DNA from: Desulfosporosinus sp. FKB
GTDB lineage: Bacteria; Bacillota; Desulfitobacteriia; Desulfitobacteriales; Desulfitobacteriaceae
Reading direction: 5' to 3'
DNA length: 64,000 bases
Assembly: GCF_002196705.1 (NCBI RefSeq)
Contig: NZ_NADJ01000035.1
Location: 62,270-126,269, forward strand
Positions 1 to 7,948 of this stretch are shown here, in pieces. Under the pieces are notes generated by a model, which ran no database searches, was not told the DNA's origin, and worked only from the letters and a program-made list of their open reading frames with translations. A program made the translations under genes and the position numbers. Positions within the stretch are counted from its first letter, which is position 1, and each line of letters begins with the position of its first letter.

Positions 1-40
1 CTTCTGGAATGAACGCATTAGCTCTACCTAAGGTTCTTTG

Positions 41-73
41 TCGACAGCAAATTATCATGTCATTTGCTGTCGA
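41..73. repeat. Perfect 12-bp inverted repeat downstream of xdh operon
   Basis: Arms TCGACAGCAAAT (41-52) and ATTTGCTGTCGA (62-73) enclose a 9-nt loop, 28 bases past the stop codon of the molybdenum hydroxylase large subunit. It can form a stable 3' hairpin for the minus-strand transcript. There is no clear U-tract, so it may be a transcript-stabilising hairpin and not an intrinsic terminator. Confidence 0.5.
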
Positions 74-101
74 AGCAAAGCAATTTCAGACATAATTACT
101 C

Positions 102-2399
102 TTACTGCTGTTTCAGCATTTCTAAAAAGACCTTCTCCGGAGTAACAGGCAAATGATGAACTTGAACTCCGACTGCATTATATACTGCATTGACGATCGC
201 TGGAGACGGTGTATTAGCCACAACCTCTCCAATAGACTTCGCTCCGAAGGGACCTGACGGTTCATAACTTTCTTCAAAAGCAATGCGAACGTTTCCGACG
301 TCTTGGCGGCAGGGAATCTTATATTGCATAAAGGTATTCGTCTCCATTTTGCCCAAGTTACTGTATCGAACTTCTTCGAAAAGAGCCATACCTATTCCTT
401 GGACAATTCCTCCCTCAGCTTGAATTCGAGCCAAGTTAGGATTAATCATCGTCCCGCAATCCACAACGGCAACATAGTCGATTAAATCAACTTTGCCTGT
501 TTCCACATCTACTTCCACTTCTGCAAATCCTGCCACATAAGGAGGCGGAGAAATTTGACTGCCATGGGTTGCCATTGCTGCCAACTGAAGATTTCCCATC
601 CCTAAAATCGTTTGTTCGGCAATTTTAGCGAGACTGATCTCTCCCTCTCCGCCAATCCTGCGCACAGAAAGTTCTTCAAAAATAACGTCCTCTTTAGAAA
701 CTCCCAAAAACTTAGCGCCTTGAGCTAAAATTTTACCTTTTAACTCTTCCGCAGCTTTAATAACCGCAGTGCCGGCTAAATAGGTTGTGCTTGAGGCATA
801 GGAACCGGGATCAAAAGGAGAAGTGTCCGTATCCCCCGCACTGACGTAAATCTTGTCCAGAGGGACTTCTAAAACTTCAGCTGCCATTTGACTCAAGATC
901 GTATCGCAGCCAGTTCCCATATCCGTTGCCCCAATAAGCAGGGCGAAGTTTCCATCATCAGTTAGGCGTATCTCAGCGGAAGCCGTGCCGATATTGGCTA
1001 TTCCTGAGCCCTGCATAGTGATAGCCATACCAACTCCCCTGATCTTTGCTCCGCTCATCGTTTGGCGCGGAAATTTTTCCTTCCAGCCGACCATCTCTCG
1101 ACCTTTTTTAATACAGCGGTCTAAGGCCGTGCTGCCAAGCTGAACCCCATGACCAGTCAGAAAGGTCTCGCCCTTTTGGCTGATATTCTTCAGGCGAATC
1201 TCCGTCGGATCTATGGCTAGACGTTCCGCGAGCTTATTAACCGCTGATTCTAAAGCGAAGGTTCCCTGTGTAGCACCATATCCCCGGAAAGCTCCGGCCG
1301 GCATTTTATTGGTGTAGACAGCGTTTCCCCGAATCCGAACAGCTTTCGTTTTATTGTACAGCGGCAGCGTATATTCCCCCACACAGCTTAAAACAGTAGA
1401 AGCATGCTCTCCATAAGCTCCAGTATCCGATAAAACTTCAAGATCAATTGCTCGAATAAATCCATCAGCATCAGCTCCCAGTCTTACTTTAATTCTCATG
1501 GCATGACGGCTGGTCGTACAACTAAAGGTTTCCTGGCGATCATAGATAATCATGGCCGGTTTGCCCGTTCTTAAAGTAACTAAAGCAGCAAAAACATCTC
1601 CGGCTCCCGTCTGCTTGCCCCCGAACCCGCCTCCGATTCTCGGCTTAATAACCCGAATCTTAGCTGCCGGAATCTGCAGGGCTCGTGCCAATTGTCTCTT
1701 TATATGAAAAGGTACCTGGGTGGAGCTGACCACCACTAACCTCCCCATATGATCCTGATAGGTAAAGGATCGATAGGTTTCCATCATGGCGTGGGCCTGG
1801 GCCTGAGGATAATAGACATCTTCTACAATGAACTCACAGTCTTTTAGGACTTTTTCGACATCTCCCACGGCTTGTTCATGGGAAGAAACGATATTCTGTT
1901 CTTTATGCAAACCGATATCAAAATTACAGGTTAAATCCTCTTCGAAGTGAACCACTGAAGGATGGCCTATGGCCTTCTCAAAATCCAAAACCGGCTCCAG
2001 CACCTCATACTCAACGTTGATCAGCTTCATTGCTTTCAGAGCTGTTTTTTCATCCACCGCAGCAATAATGGCAACTTCATCGCCGACATAACGAACAACA
2101 TTCTCCAGAATCAAGCGGTCATAGGGTGAAGGTTCAGGGTAAGACTGTCCGGCTAAAGTGAAGCGCTCCTTGGGTACATCTTTATAAGTAAGAATGCACT
2201 CTACGCCCTCAACCAACTCTGCTTTCGACGTATCAATACTTATAATCTTGGCAAAAGCATGGGGACTCCTGAGAATTTTCAGGACCAGGGCCTGGGGCAT
2301 GGCTAGATCCTCTGTATAAGCAGGTTTGCCCATAGCTATTGACAGACCATCAATTTTCGGAATACTGTGACCGACGTTCCTCAAACTTACCTCTTGCAC
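102..2399 (-). CDS. xdhA: Molybdenum hydroxylase large (molybdopterin) subunit, xanthine dehydrogenase type
   Basis: A 765-residue catalytic subunit of the xanthine dehydrogenase/aldehyde oxidase family, which hydroxylates a purine or other N-heterocycle at the molybdenum centre. Family marks visible include the GGGFGGKQ segment, the AFRGYGATQ cofactor-binding segment and the C-terminal GAKSIGE segment carrying the catalytic glutamate. The start is a GTG directly abutting the TAA of the Fe-S subunit, with GGGGGTGG just upstream, implying translational coupling. It is the last gene of a three-gene operon (FAD, 2Fe-2S, Mo subunits) as expected for a split cytoplasmic enzyme. A guanine-class riboswitch upstream supports a purine substrate. 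Sequence alone cannot separate xanthine dehydrogenase from related purine hydroxylases; subunit naming follows the E. coli XdhABC scheme. Confidence 0.85.
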   Translation of the reverse strand: MQEVSLRNVGHSIPKIDGLSIAMGKPAYTEDLAMPQALVLKILRSPHAFAKIISIDTSKAELVEGVECILTYKDVPKERFTLAGQSYPEPSPYDRLILENVVRYVGDEVAIIAAVDEKTALKAMKLINVEYEVLEPVLDFEKAIGHPSVVHFEEDLTCNFDIGLHKEQNIVSSHEQAVGDVEKVLKDCEFIVEDVYYPQAQAHAMMETYRSFTYQDHMGRLVVVSSTQVPFHIKRQLARALQIPAAKIRVIKPRIGGGFGGKQTGAGDVFAALVTLRTGKPAMIIYDRQETFSCTTSRHAMRIKVRLGADADGFIRAIDLEVLSDTGAYGEHASTVLSCVGEYTLPLYNKTKAVRIRGNAVYTNKMPAGAFRGYGATQGTFALESAVNKLAERLAIDPTEIRLKNISQKGETFLTGHGVQLGSTALDRCIKKGREMVGWKEKFPRQTMSGAKIRGVGMAITMQGSGIANIGTASAEIRLTDDGNFALLIGATDMGTGCDTILSQMAAEVLEVPLDKIYVSAGDTDTSPFDPGSYASSTTYLAGTAVIKAAEELKGKILAQGAKFLGVSKEDVIFEELSVRRIGGEGEISLAKIAEQTILGMGNLQLAAMATHGSQISPPPYVAGFAEVEVDVETGKVDLIDYVAVVDCGTMINPNLARIQAEGGIVQGIGMALFEEVRYSNLGKMETNTFMQYKIPCRQDVGNVRIAFEESYEPSGPFGAKSIGEVVANTPSPAIVNAVYNAVGVQVHHLPVTPEKVFLEMLKQQ

Positions 2400-2849
2400 T
2401 TACGCCACCCCCAGATAGGTTTTGACTGCTCGGAGCTGCCCCATATAGCCGGTACAGCGGCACAAGTTTCCGGTTAAATAGTGAATAATTTCATCTTCCG
2501 TAGGGTTGTCCAGCTCATTTTTCATAGCCAAAACATTCATAATAAACCCGGGACTGCAAAATCCGCATTGTTCTGCCCCTTCAGCGGTGAGTATATGGGC
2601 AAACTCCTCTGCAGCCTGAGCAACTCCTTCAATAGTTGTGATCTTTTTACCATGCGCCCGCATTGATAAAATAGAACAAGATAAAACCGGTTTGCCGTCC
2701 ATCCAGACCGTACATAATCCGCAGCAGCTTGTATCACAAGCTTTCTTGACACTAAGAAACCCGTGTGCACGAAGAGTATCCGCTAAAAACTCGTCTTTTT
2801 CAATATCCCAAGTTACCGATTTATCATTAACGATTAATTCGATTTGCAT
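2400..2849 (-). CDS. xdhC: Molybdenum hydroxylase 2Fe-2S subunit
   Basis: A 149-residue electron-transfer subunit with two [2Fe-2S] clusters. The plant-ferredoxin-like N-terminal part has CDTSCCGLC followed by a later C, and the C-terminal helical domain has CGFCSPG and CRCTGY, the standard eight-cysteine set of this family. It passes electrons from the molybdenum subunit to the FAD subunit. The ATG at 2849 overlaps the end of the FAD subunit gene by 16 bases and the TAA abuts the GTG of the large subunit, so all three are co-translated. Length is typical. Confidence 0.92.
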   Translation of the reverse strand: MQIELIVNDKSVTWDIEKDEFLADTLRAHGFLSVKKACDTSCCGLCTVWMDGKPVLSCSILSMRAHGKKITTIEGVAQAAEEFAHILTAEGAEQCGFCSPGFIMNVLAMKNELDNPTEDEIIHYLTGNLCRCTGYMGQLRAVKTYLGVA

Positions 2850-3637
2850 TGTAAAACCTCCATAATCCCTCGTTTAACCAACACTTGGCAAAGAGCTTTA
2901 CGATAACCGGCTGTTCCTCGGGTATTGGTTCCAAAGGATAACTCATCTGCAGCGATTTTTGCGGCCGCTTCTAATTCCTCAGCGCTTAAATGTCCTTGGC
3001 TTAAGGCTCTCGAAGCAGTTTCTGCAATCACTGCTCTTCCCGGTCTTGCCCCAACTGCAATGGTCCATTGATGATCAAGACTTGAAACGGCCACATTCAA
3101 AACTGCAAAATCACTGGCTGATTTTCTGAAACTGGAAAAAGCGGCTGATCTTTGGCTTTTCTCAATTCTGAGTTGAACTAAAATATCTTTTTCATAAGGC
3201 TTTTGTAAAAAATCTTGCAGGGGCATTCTGCCGCCATTATATAATTCGACCTCGGTGTCCAAGACTAACAAGGCTGTAAGGAGGTCGGAGAAACCGTATC
3301 TCGAATAGACCGAAGCCCCCACAGTAACACCATTTCTGAACTGTACGCCAATAATATTCCTTACCGATTGGGAAAGGATGCCGCCAAAGGCGTCTCTTGA
3401 AAGGGCATTTGTTTCCAGATCTCTGAGGGTCGCCATAGCTCCGATTGCAATAAACCCATTGTCTTCCCTTATATAATCAAGGTTCAGTCTTGAAAGATCG
3501 ATGCCGGTTCCAATCCGCTTTTTACTCATCTTTAAAAAGGCACAACCGCCAAGAATCGTATTATTTTTTCTCTTCGCAAGAATCTCAAAGGCTTCCTCTA
3601 ACTTATCTGGTTGTGCCATATCAAGTACTGTAAACAC
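2834..3637 (-). CDS. xdhB: Molybdenum hydroxylase FAD-binding subunit
   Basis: FAD-binding subunit (CoxM/XdhB family, about 267 residues) that takes electrons from the 2Fe-2S subunit and passes them to NAD or another acceptor. Visible marks are the ILGGCAFL segment and the GVTVGAS segment, matching the family's two FAD pyrophosphate-binding loops, and the C-terminal helical domain ending in FGTNTRGTAGYRK. An ATG at 3667 is possible, but the GTG at 3637 has GAGGGGGGA at a good distance while the ATG has no Shine-Dalgarno, so I use 3637. First gene of the operon; transcription comes through the riboswitch and terminator at 3680-3875. Confidence 0.87.
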   Translation of the reverse strand: MFTVLDMAQPDKLEEAFEILAKRKNNTILGGCAFLKMSKKRIGTGIDLSRLNLDYIREDNGFIAIGAMATLRDLETNALSRDAFGGILSQSVRNIIGVQFRNGVTVGASVYSRYGFSDLLTALLVLDTEVELYNGGRMPLQDFLQKPYEKDILVQLRIEKSQRSAAFSSFRKSASDFAVLNVAVSSLDHQWTIAVGARPGRAVIAETASRALSQGHLSAEELEAAAKIAADELSFGTNTRGTAGYRKALCQVLVKRGIMEVLQCKSN

Positions 3638-3679
3638 CTTGTCAGTCCCCCCTCGATCATTTACCATCTAACAATTTGC

Positions 3680-3742
3680 AAAACAAAACTCAGGTGAGCG
3701 ATTTCAACTCAAATTCACTGAGAGAAACCTCGCCCGCCTGAG
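3680..3742 (-). terminator. Riboswitch expression-platform terminator
   Basis: On the minus strand CTCAGG (3742-3737) pairs with CCTGAG (3694-3689), with further pairing of the arms between, followed by TTTTGTTTTG. It lies between the purine aptamer and the first structural gene, so it is the regulated terminator of the leader. Confidence 0.75.
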
Positions 3743-3810
3743 CTTAAAGCCAACGACTAATAACACTTGCCCTTCATCAAGACAATGCATCCGTTTGCCA
3801 GGTATTTCGC

Positions 3811-3875
3811 TCATAGTCGGACCATTTACGGCAGTCCGGTAGAAACTTGCAGACCCTATCTCTGCGACTATATGA
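3811..3875 (-). promoter_or_regulatory. Purine (guanine-class) riboswitch aptamer
   Basis: Read on the minus strand, the aptamer has a P1 stem CATATAGTCG/CGACTATG, P2 GCAGA/TCTGC, the J2/3 core GCAAGTTTCTACCGG identical to the Bacillus subtilis xpt aptamer, L3 CCGTAAA, and P3 GGACTG/TGGTCC. The specificity base is C in GACTATG (C74 in xpt numbering), the guanine/hypoxanthine form; adenine aptamers have U. Loop 2 reads GATAGGG instead of the usual GATATGG. With the downstream terminator it should switch the xdh operon off when guanine or hypoxanthine is high. Confidence 0.9.
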
Positions 3876-4033
3876 ACATATTTAATTATCACAAGGGCTA
3901 TTCTACTAAAATTTTCGCAGCAGGTCAATATGTATTTCGAACGATCCCACAAAATCAGCAAGAATCGTTCGATCTTTGTTGGCGCTCATTGTAACTAGGC
4001 CACCGTAATGTTTCACTGTCTCAACCAACTATT

Positions 4034-4696
4034 TTAGTTATGAATACCTAACCTATGATAGACTAAATAAGAGTATCCAATGGGTACTAAAGCAATAATA
4101 GCTAAAATAAGAATAAAACCACGCCCATTGAAGGTTATCCCGGCAAGAGCCAAAAGGATGTTCAGAATTCCGCCAAAAACCCACAGTGGTGCCGCCAATC
4201 TATGTGTTTTTCGCCATACTTCTTCGTTGGCGAGAGTCCAAGGAGTTCTGATACCTACAAAATAATTATGCTTAAATCTGCCCATAACATTCCCTAATAA
4301 GATGAAGAGCAGTGATACCATAACCTGAATCAAAACCGGTTGATTCATAACCCTACCTGAGGCGATTAATAAGGTAATTAATTGCATCCCCAGAAAAAAA
4401 ACAACAAGTAAATATTTGAGAAACTGATAGGTCGATTCAAAGGCACGATAATTTTTTCGTTTGGGGTCTATAAAAGGCAAGGCCACAAACATAATGTACA
4501 ACGCTAAAATAATTACAGGAATTCCAAAGGTCCCAAACAATTTGCTGCCATAACCATTAACCTGGCCTTGGGCATTCCAGTGGATTGGAACTCTGTTCGG
4601 AAGTGATGGATAGAAATAAATACCCATAGCAAAGCCCAAAACAATCAGGATCAGGATCGGCCAATCTTTTTTTAACAAACTGCTAACGTTCTTCAT
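4034..4696 (-). CDS. sdpI: SdpI/YhfL-family integral membrane protein (DUF1648)
   Basis: About 220 residues, with roughly six hydrophobic segments. The N-terminal DUF1648 motif (LPNRVPIHWNAQGQVNGYG) and the C-terminal SdpI part (GRFKHNYFVGIRTPWTLANEEVWRKTH cut here to its key GIRTPWTL) are both visible. In Bacillus subtilis SdpI gives immunity to the SdpC killing factor and sequesters SdpR at the membrane. The ATG at 4696 is chosen because GGAGGAAA sits 5 bases upstream; the frame is open further but overlaps the regulator. It overlaps the end of the sdpR-like gene by 14 bases. No sdpC-like toxin gene lies beside it, so it may be a stand-alone immunity or membrane-stress module. Confidence 0.85.
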   Translation of the reverse strand: MKNVSSLLKKDWPILILIVLGFAMGIYFYPSLPNRVPIHWNAQGQVNGYGSKLFGTFGIPVIILALYIMFVALPFIDPKRKNYRAFESTYQFLKYLLVVFFLGMQLITLLIASGRVMNQPVLIQVMVSLLFILLGNVMGRFKHNYFVGIRTPWTLANEEVWRKTHRLAAPLWVFGGILNILLALAGITFNGRGFILILAIIALVPIGYSYLVYHRLGIHN

Positions 4697-4973
4697 CGTT
4701 GTTTCCTCCTTCATTGACATGACCGGCATTAAAAAACCAATTAACAACTTCTTGAAAAACTGTCGTATTTAATGAATAGTAAATGTTTTGCCCCTTACGT
4801 TCATCCGTCACTAACTGGGCCTGTTTTAAAGTACTAAGATGATGTGAAATGCTGGGTTTCGTCATATTAAATTGGTCCGCGATTTCACCTGCAGTCATAT
4901 CATGTTCTTTGAGCAGCAAAATTATCTTCCGCCTTGTGGGATCTGCCAGTGCTTTAAATGGTAGGTTAAGCAT
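4683..4973 (-). CDS. sdpR: ArsR-family repressor, SdpR-like
   Basis: A 96-residue winged-helix repressor. It begins MLNLPFKALADPTRRKI and continues with the recognition region MTKPSISHHLSTLKQA and a wing followed by YYSLNTTVFQEVVNW, very close to the Bacillus SdpR autorepressor. No metal-binding ELCVC-type cysteines are present, so it is not a metal sensor. The ATG at 4973 has AAGGAG nine bases upstream; a longer TTG form starting at 4991 would place that ribosome-binding site inside the gene. It forms an overlapping operon with the SdpI-like gene and is preceded by a perfect 16-bp palindrome that is its likely operator. Confidence 0.88.
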   Translation of the reverse strand: MLNLPFKALADPTRRKIILLLKEHDMTAGEIADQFNMTKPSISHHLSTLKQAQLVTDERKGQNIYYSLNTTVFQEVVNWFFNAGHVNEGGNNDEER

Positions 4974-5007
4974 TCCATCGCGCTCCTTCAATAAACCCCT
5001 TAGATAT

Positions 5008-5023
5008 TTAGATAATTATCTAA
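5008..5023. promoter_or_regulatory. Probable SdpR/ArsR operator
   Basis: TTAGATAATTATCTAA is a perfect 16-bp palindrome 35 bases upstream of the sdpR-like start, the usual position and size for an ArsR-family dimer site. A partial extra half site TTAGATAT lies next to it at 5000-5007. It probably autoregulates the sdpR-sdpI pair. Confidence 0.7.
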
Positions 5024-5081
5024 CTGTTGAAATGTATTATACTCTTTTATAAAAAAATGAAAAGGCTTTTTTCCCAATTAC

Positions 5082-5132
5082 AAAAAAATAACGATATTGC
5101 TTGCATCACCCCGGATACAAGCAATATCGTTA
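5082..5132 (-). terminator. Intrinsic terminator for the gene at 5203-5472
   Basis: A 15-bp perfect stem (5089-5103 with 5118-5132) is followed on the minus strand by seven U residues at 5088-5082. It ends transcription of the small hypothetical gene before it reaches the sdpR promoter. Confidence 0.85.
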
Positions 5133-5202
5133 GTCACTTCCCTGCGCAACTTTGTCAGCTTAACCGCCTTTTCAAGGGATAAATCACTCTGCTGGGTGAG
5201 AG

Positions 5203-5472
5203 TTAGAGCAAGCAGCCGAGTAAAAGCCGCTGAATCTTTAAATATTTCGCCTCAGCCTCATCCTCATCGCTAAACCATTCAATCCCCTTTTCAGCCGACT
5301 TAATGTTGTAAGTATGTATTAAACCATCAGCAAGTACCTCTTTACCCCAGGCCACGAAAAACTGGGCCGGTGAATTTACCGGATTCACACCTGTGCCAAA
5401 ATATACAGACATCCCGTCTATTTCTGTGCTTTCCAAAATATTCGCCTTTGTTGTGCCACAAGGATTTCCCAT
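5203..5472 (-). CDS. Hypothetical protein, 89 residues
   Basis: A small soluble protein of unknown function, beginning MGNPCGTTKANILES and ending KIQRLLLGCLL. It is acidic in its C-terminal third (FSDEDEAEAK). The ATG at 5472 has GGGAGGGAGA six bases upstream; the frame is open a little further but without a ribosome binding site. It has its own terminator at 5082-5132 and is likely monocistronic. I do not recognise a family. Confidence 0.7.
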   Translation of the reverse strand: MGNPCGTTKANILESTEIDGMSVYFGTGVNPVNSPAQFFVAWGKEVLADGLIHTYNIKSAEKGIEWFSDEDEAEAKYLKIQRLLLGCLL

Positions 5473-5552
5473 AATTCTCCCTCCCCATATATTAGATTTG
5501 GACAAACGACTTAAATCTAAATACCCTTAAATACTGTTTAAAGAATGCTTAG

Positions 5553-5607
5553 CTGCCGCTTGAAGACACTGTCTTCTTACTTATCAGTATCTGGCGAAAA
5601 GCGGCAG
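5553..5607. repeat. Nested inverted repeat in the divergent intergenic region
   Basis: The outer arms CTGCCGCTT (5553-5561) and AAGCGGCAG (5599-5607) enclose a second hairpin, GAAGAC-act-GTCTTC (5562-5576), that stacks directly on the left arm. It lies between two divergent hypothetical genes. It could be a cruciform, a regulator site or a small structured RNA; there is no U-tract. Confidence 0.45.
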
Positions 5608-5758
5608 ATTAGTTGCACATAAGCATCTTTTTTATGATAGAATTTAGAGAAAAACTAGGCCTGTACTTGATTCTAAACGAGAGTGTTTATTCTCTAGCCT
5701 TAACCGCTTAATTAAGTAGGAATAATATGCTCTCGCATTTATTATAAGGGGGATTTAA

Positions 5759-6166
5759 ATGTTTACTCAGGCTTACACACCTGAACAATCTGCCTTTGGC
5801 AAACTCGAAAACGGCCGCGATGTCTTAATTCTCTACGTTAAAGAATTCAAGGAAACGATTAGAGCCATAAATAAAGCCGGTTTATCAAATTATACATATC
5901 ATTGGTTTGCGACAGAACACCAAGACTCTTACGTTCTTCAAATGGTATATACTGATGACTTACACATTGCCATACGTTTTAATACCCAACATTTTAAATT
6001 AGTTGCCCAGCTGATGGAACCTAAGGATGTAATTCTGACCGCCACCCCCCTATCCGAACTCATGGAAAATGCTCAAAAAAATTCCTATAACTTTCTGGAA
6101 TTCAAGGATGTTCTGACATTCAGCCGGTTATCCTTTACGGTCCCCACTCCCGAGCATCCCAATTAA
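5759..6166 (+). CDS. Hypothetical protein, 135 residues
   Basis: A soluble protein of unknown function with a good ribosome binding site (AAGGGGG, six bases before ATG). It starts MFTQAYTPEQSAFGKLENG and contains YTYHWFATEHQDSYVLQM. A beta-rich pattern and no signal peptide or membrane segment are suggested by the sequence. It stands alone between a structured intergenic region and a convergent MarR regulator whose stop lies 40 bases away. I do not recognise a family. Confidence 0.72.
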   Translation: MFTQAYTPEQSAFGKLENGRDVLILYVKEFKETIRAINKAGLSNYTYHWFATEHQDSYVLQMVYTDDLHIAIRFNTQHFKLVAQLMEPKDVILTATPLSELMENAQKNSYNFLEFKDVLTFSRLSFTVPTPEHPN

Positions 6167-6206
6167 GCTTTGACGCTGCTATTTACGAAGAAGCCATATT
6201 TCTTTT

Positions 6207-6671
6207 TTAGATTGACATATTGTACTCTTGTAAATTCGCCAATAACTCCTGATGGGTTTCCAGCAGACCTTGGATTTTTTCTGCAGATATATTTTCTAAA
6301 GCTGACTGCATCGCTTTATAAGATGAAGCATTCTGACAAGATTTCTGTGCTAAATTTAACCCTTCCGGCGTAAGGGTTAAATTAATCTCCCGACGATCAT
6401 TTTCACTTGTTTTTCTCGTAATAAGTTCAGCCTTAACAAGTTCTTCGACATTGACACTGACTGTGCTTTTAGACATTTGCAATTTTTCAGTGACCGCTTT
6501 AAGAGTGGCACTAGGCGTGGTATAGATCGTATTGATAATTCCCATTTGCTGGATCGTTAAACCCAAGCTCGAAGCATTTTGCTGAGTGAAGCTGACGAGT
6601 TTTTTACTGATTACCATAAACGATTGAACAACCTCGGCAGCGAGTTTAACCTTGCTACTAGAATTATCCAT
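6207..6671 (-). CDS. MarR-family transcriptional regulator
   Basis: About 154 residues with the MarR winged-helix layout: an N-terminal dimerisation helix, LGLTIQQMGIINTIY, then the helix-turn-helix with ATLKAVTEKLQMSKSTVSV and the wing LITRKTSENDRREINLTLT with the conserved DRR. The C-terminal helices end in LLANLQEYNMSI. ATG at 6671 is chosen for the GGAGGTG five bases upstream, nine codons inside the longest frame. It is monocistronic and convergent with the hypothetical gene at 5759. The ligand and target cannot be inferred from the neighbours. Confidence 0.85.
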   Translation of the reverse strand: MDNSSSKVKLAAEVVQSFMVISKKLVSFTQQNASSLGLTIQQMGIINTIYTTPSATLKAVTEKLQMSKSTVSVNVEELVKAELITRKTSENDRREINLTLTPEGLNLAQKSCQNASSYKAMQSALENISAEKIQGLLETHQELLANLQEYNMSI

Positions 6672-6846
6672 AAGGCACCTCCGTATAAAATAGTTCATCT
6701 GAAAATAGTCCTTTGCTGAACCATTTTATACAGAGGCTTTTTATTTGTCAATGATTCTTCCTCACCTCAATTAACTTTAACAAGTGTCTTATGCTAAAAC
6801 ATCAACTCACTAAATATTATTAATCTCAATAGTTAAAAGAAATGCT

Positions 6847-6874
6847 TTGCAAAATTTCTCATCTGTCATATAAT
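6847..6874 (+). promoter_or_regulatory. Sigma-A-like promoter upstream of the chemoreceptor-like gene
   Basis: TTGCAA (6847-6852), a 16-base spacer and a consensus TATAAT (6869-6874). The expected start near 6881-6884 is only about a dozen bases before the terminator-like hairpin at 6895. Confidence 0.55.
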
Positions 6875-6894
6875 AAATTTTAACGTGGCAACGA

Positions 6895-6931
6895 AGCCTA
6901 CCTGATTCTTTCCAGGTAGGCTATTTTTTTT
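6895..6931 (+). terminator. Terminator-like hairpin inside the 5' leader
   Basis: AGCCTACCTG (6895-6904) and CAGGTAGGCT (6913-6922) form a perfect 10-bp stem followed by ATTTTTTTT. The Shine-Dalgarno GTGAGGTG of the next gene begins right after the U-tract. The leader between promoter and hairpin is too short for a known riboswitch aptamer. Confidence 0.75.
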
Positions 6932-6946
6932 GTGAGGTGTTTCAGC

Positions 6947-7948
6947 ATGTCCAGCAACAATCTAAGTATCGATACTTCTGTTTTACTTAACGAACTGAAA
7001 GAAGCCAACCTGGAAATGAGCCAAGTTATTGATTCCATACGCCAAATCGCCCAACACACGAACCTTCTGTCTCTTAATTCGGCAATCGAAGCGGCACGAG
7101 CAGGCGAAGCCGGACGAGGGTTTAGCGTCGTTGCCGATGAAATTAAAAAACTTGCCACCCGAAGCTTAACATCTACGAAAGAAAGTACGACGATTATCCA
7201 AAACATTCAATCCAAAGCCAATGAAGTCATGGCTGTCCGAACGGCGGATGTAGCTTATGATACAATCGATAAAATTGATCGAAACCTTTTTGAACGCAAT
7301 TGTGATGCTCAGGCATGGGCCACATTTGACAAGGTAAAAAACTGCTTGAGTTCCACCGGGACCGACCAGACAACCGTAACTAATGATCTTTTAAAAAAAC
7401 TTGTTGATATCTATGAAGTCTATCTCGATTTATATGTGCTTAATACAGAAGGTAAAGTCGTTGCAGCCGGTGTTCATCATGAACTTATCGGAGAAGATAT
7501 GTCCGATAAAGACTGGTTTAAAGACGCTAGATCCGCAGACGCCATCTCAGTAAGTGATCTTTATTTTTCTCAAGTCAGCAAGCTGCATACTGTCGCTTAT
7601 ACCTGTCCTATTCGCAGTGAGGAAAATCAATTGTTAGGCTATTTCTCCACAAGATTTAATTGGAATTTCATCTACGACATTATCGATTCTGCCCGTATCG
7701 GTAAGAACGGGGATATTTTCATTATCAACAAAGATGGTTATGTCATCGCCTGCCGGAGCCGCAAAGGAATCCTTACCGATAATTTAAAACAACTTAAGGC
7801 GGCCCAGTTTGCCATAAAAGGAGAAACCTACGGCTACATTTTTGATCAGGATGCAAGAGGAACAAAAATTTATGGTTACGCTCATACTCGCGGTTATAAC
7901 GCCTATAAAGGCAAAAATTGGTCAGCCATCGTTAGTGAAACCTTATAG
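6947..7948 (+). CDS. Soluble chemoreceptor-like protein: MCP signalling tip followed by Cache-type sensor
   Basis: About 333 residues. Residues roughly 20-75 are the highly conserved methyl-accepting chemotaxis hairpin tip ([20 protein letters not shown], then [11 protein letters not shown]), but the long methylation helices are missing. The rest resembles an extracytoplasmic Cache/PAS-like sensor ([19 protein letters not shown], then MSDKDWFK and [13 protein letters not shown]). There is no transmembrane segment, so the protein should be cytoplasmic with sensor C-terminal to output, the reverse of the usual order. ATG at 6947 has GTGAGGTG seven bases upstream. Its 3' end overlaps the convergent DUF4445 gene by 6 bases. 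It may be a stand-alone sensor docking to receptor arrays; ligand unknown. Confidence 0.78.
   Translation: MSSNNLSIDTSVLLNELKEANLEMSQVIDSIRQIAQHTNLLSLNSAIEAARAGEAGRGFSVVADEIKKLATRSLTSTKESTTIIQNIQSKANEVMAVRTADVAYDTIDKIDRNLFERNCDAQAWATFDKVKNCLSSTGTDQTTVTNDLLKKLVDIYEVYLDLYVLNTEGKVVAAGVHHELIGEDMSDKDWFKDARSADAISVSDLYFSQVSKLHTVAYTCPIRSEENQLLGYFSTRFNWNFIYDIIDSARIGKNGDIFIINKDGYVIACRSRKGILTDNLKQLKAAQFAIKGETYGYIFDQDARGTKIYGYAHTRGYNAYKGKNWSAIVSETL

Noticed and set aside
3704-3994. Open frames on both strands at 3704-3961 (minus) and 3767-3994 (plus)
   Set aside because: They overlap the purine riboswitch aptamer and its terminator; neither has a ribosome binding site or recognisable protein features.
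6841-6946. A cyclic-di-GMP (GEMM) riboswitch upstream of the chemoreceptor-like gene
   Set aside because: GTGGCAACGAAGCC looked faintly similar, but the leader after the -10 box is far too short and lacks the two-helix GEMM core.
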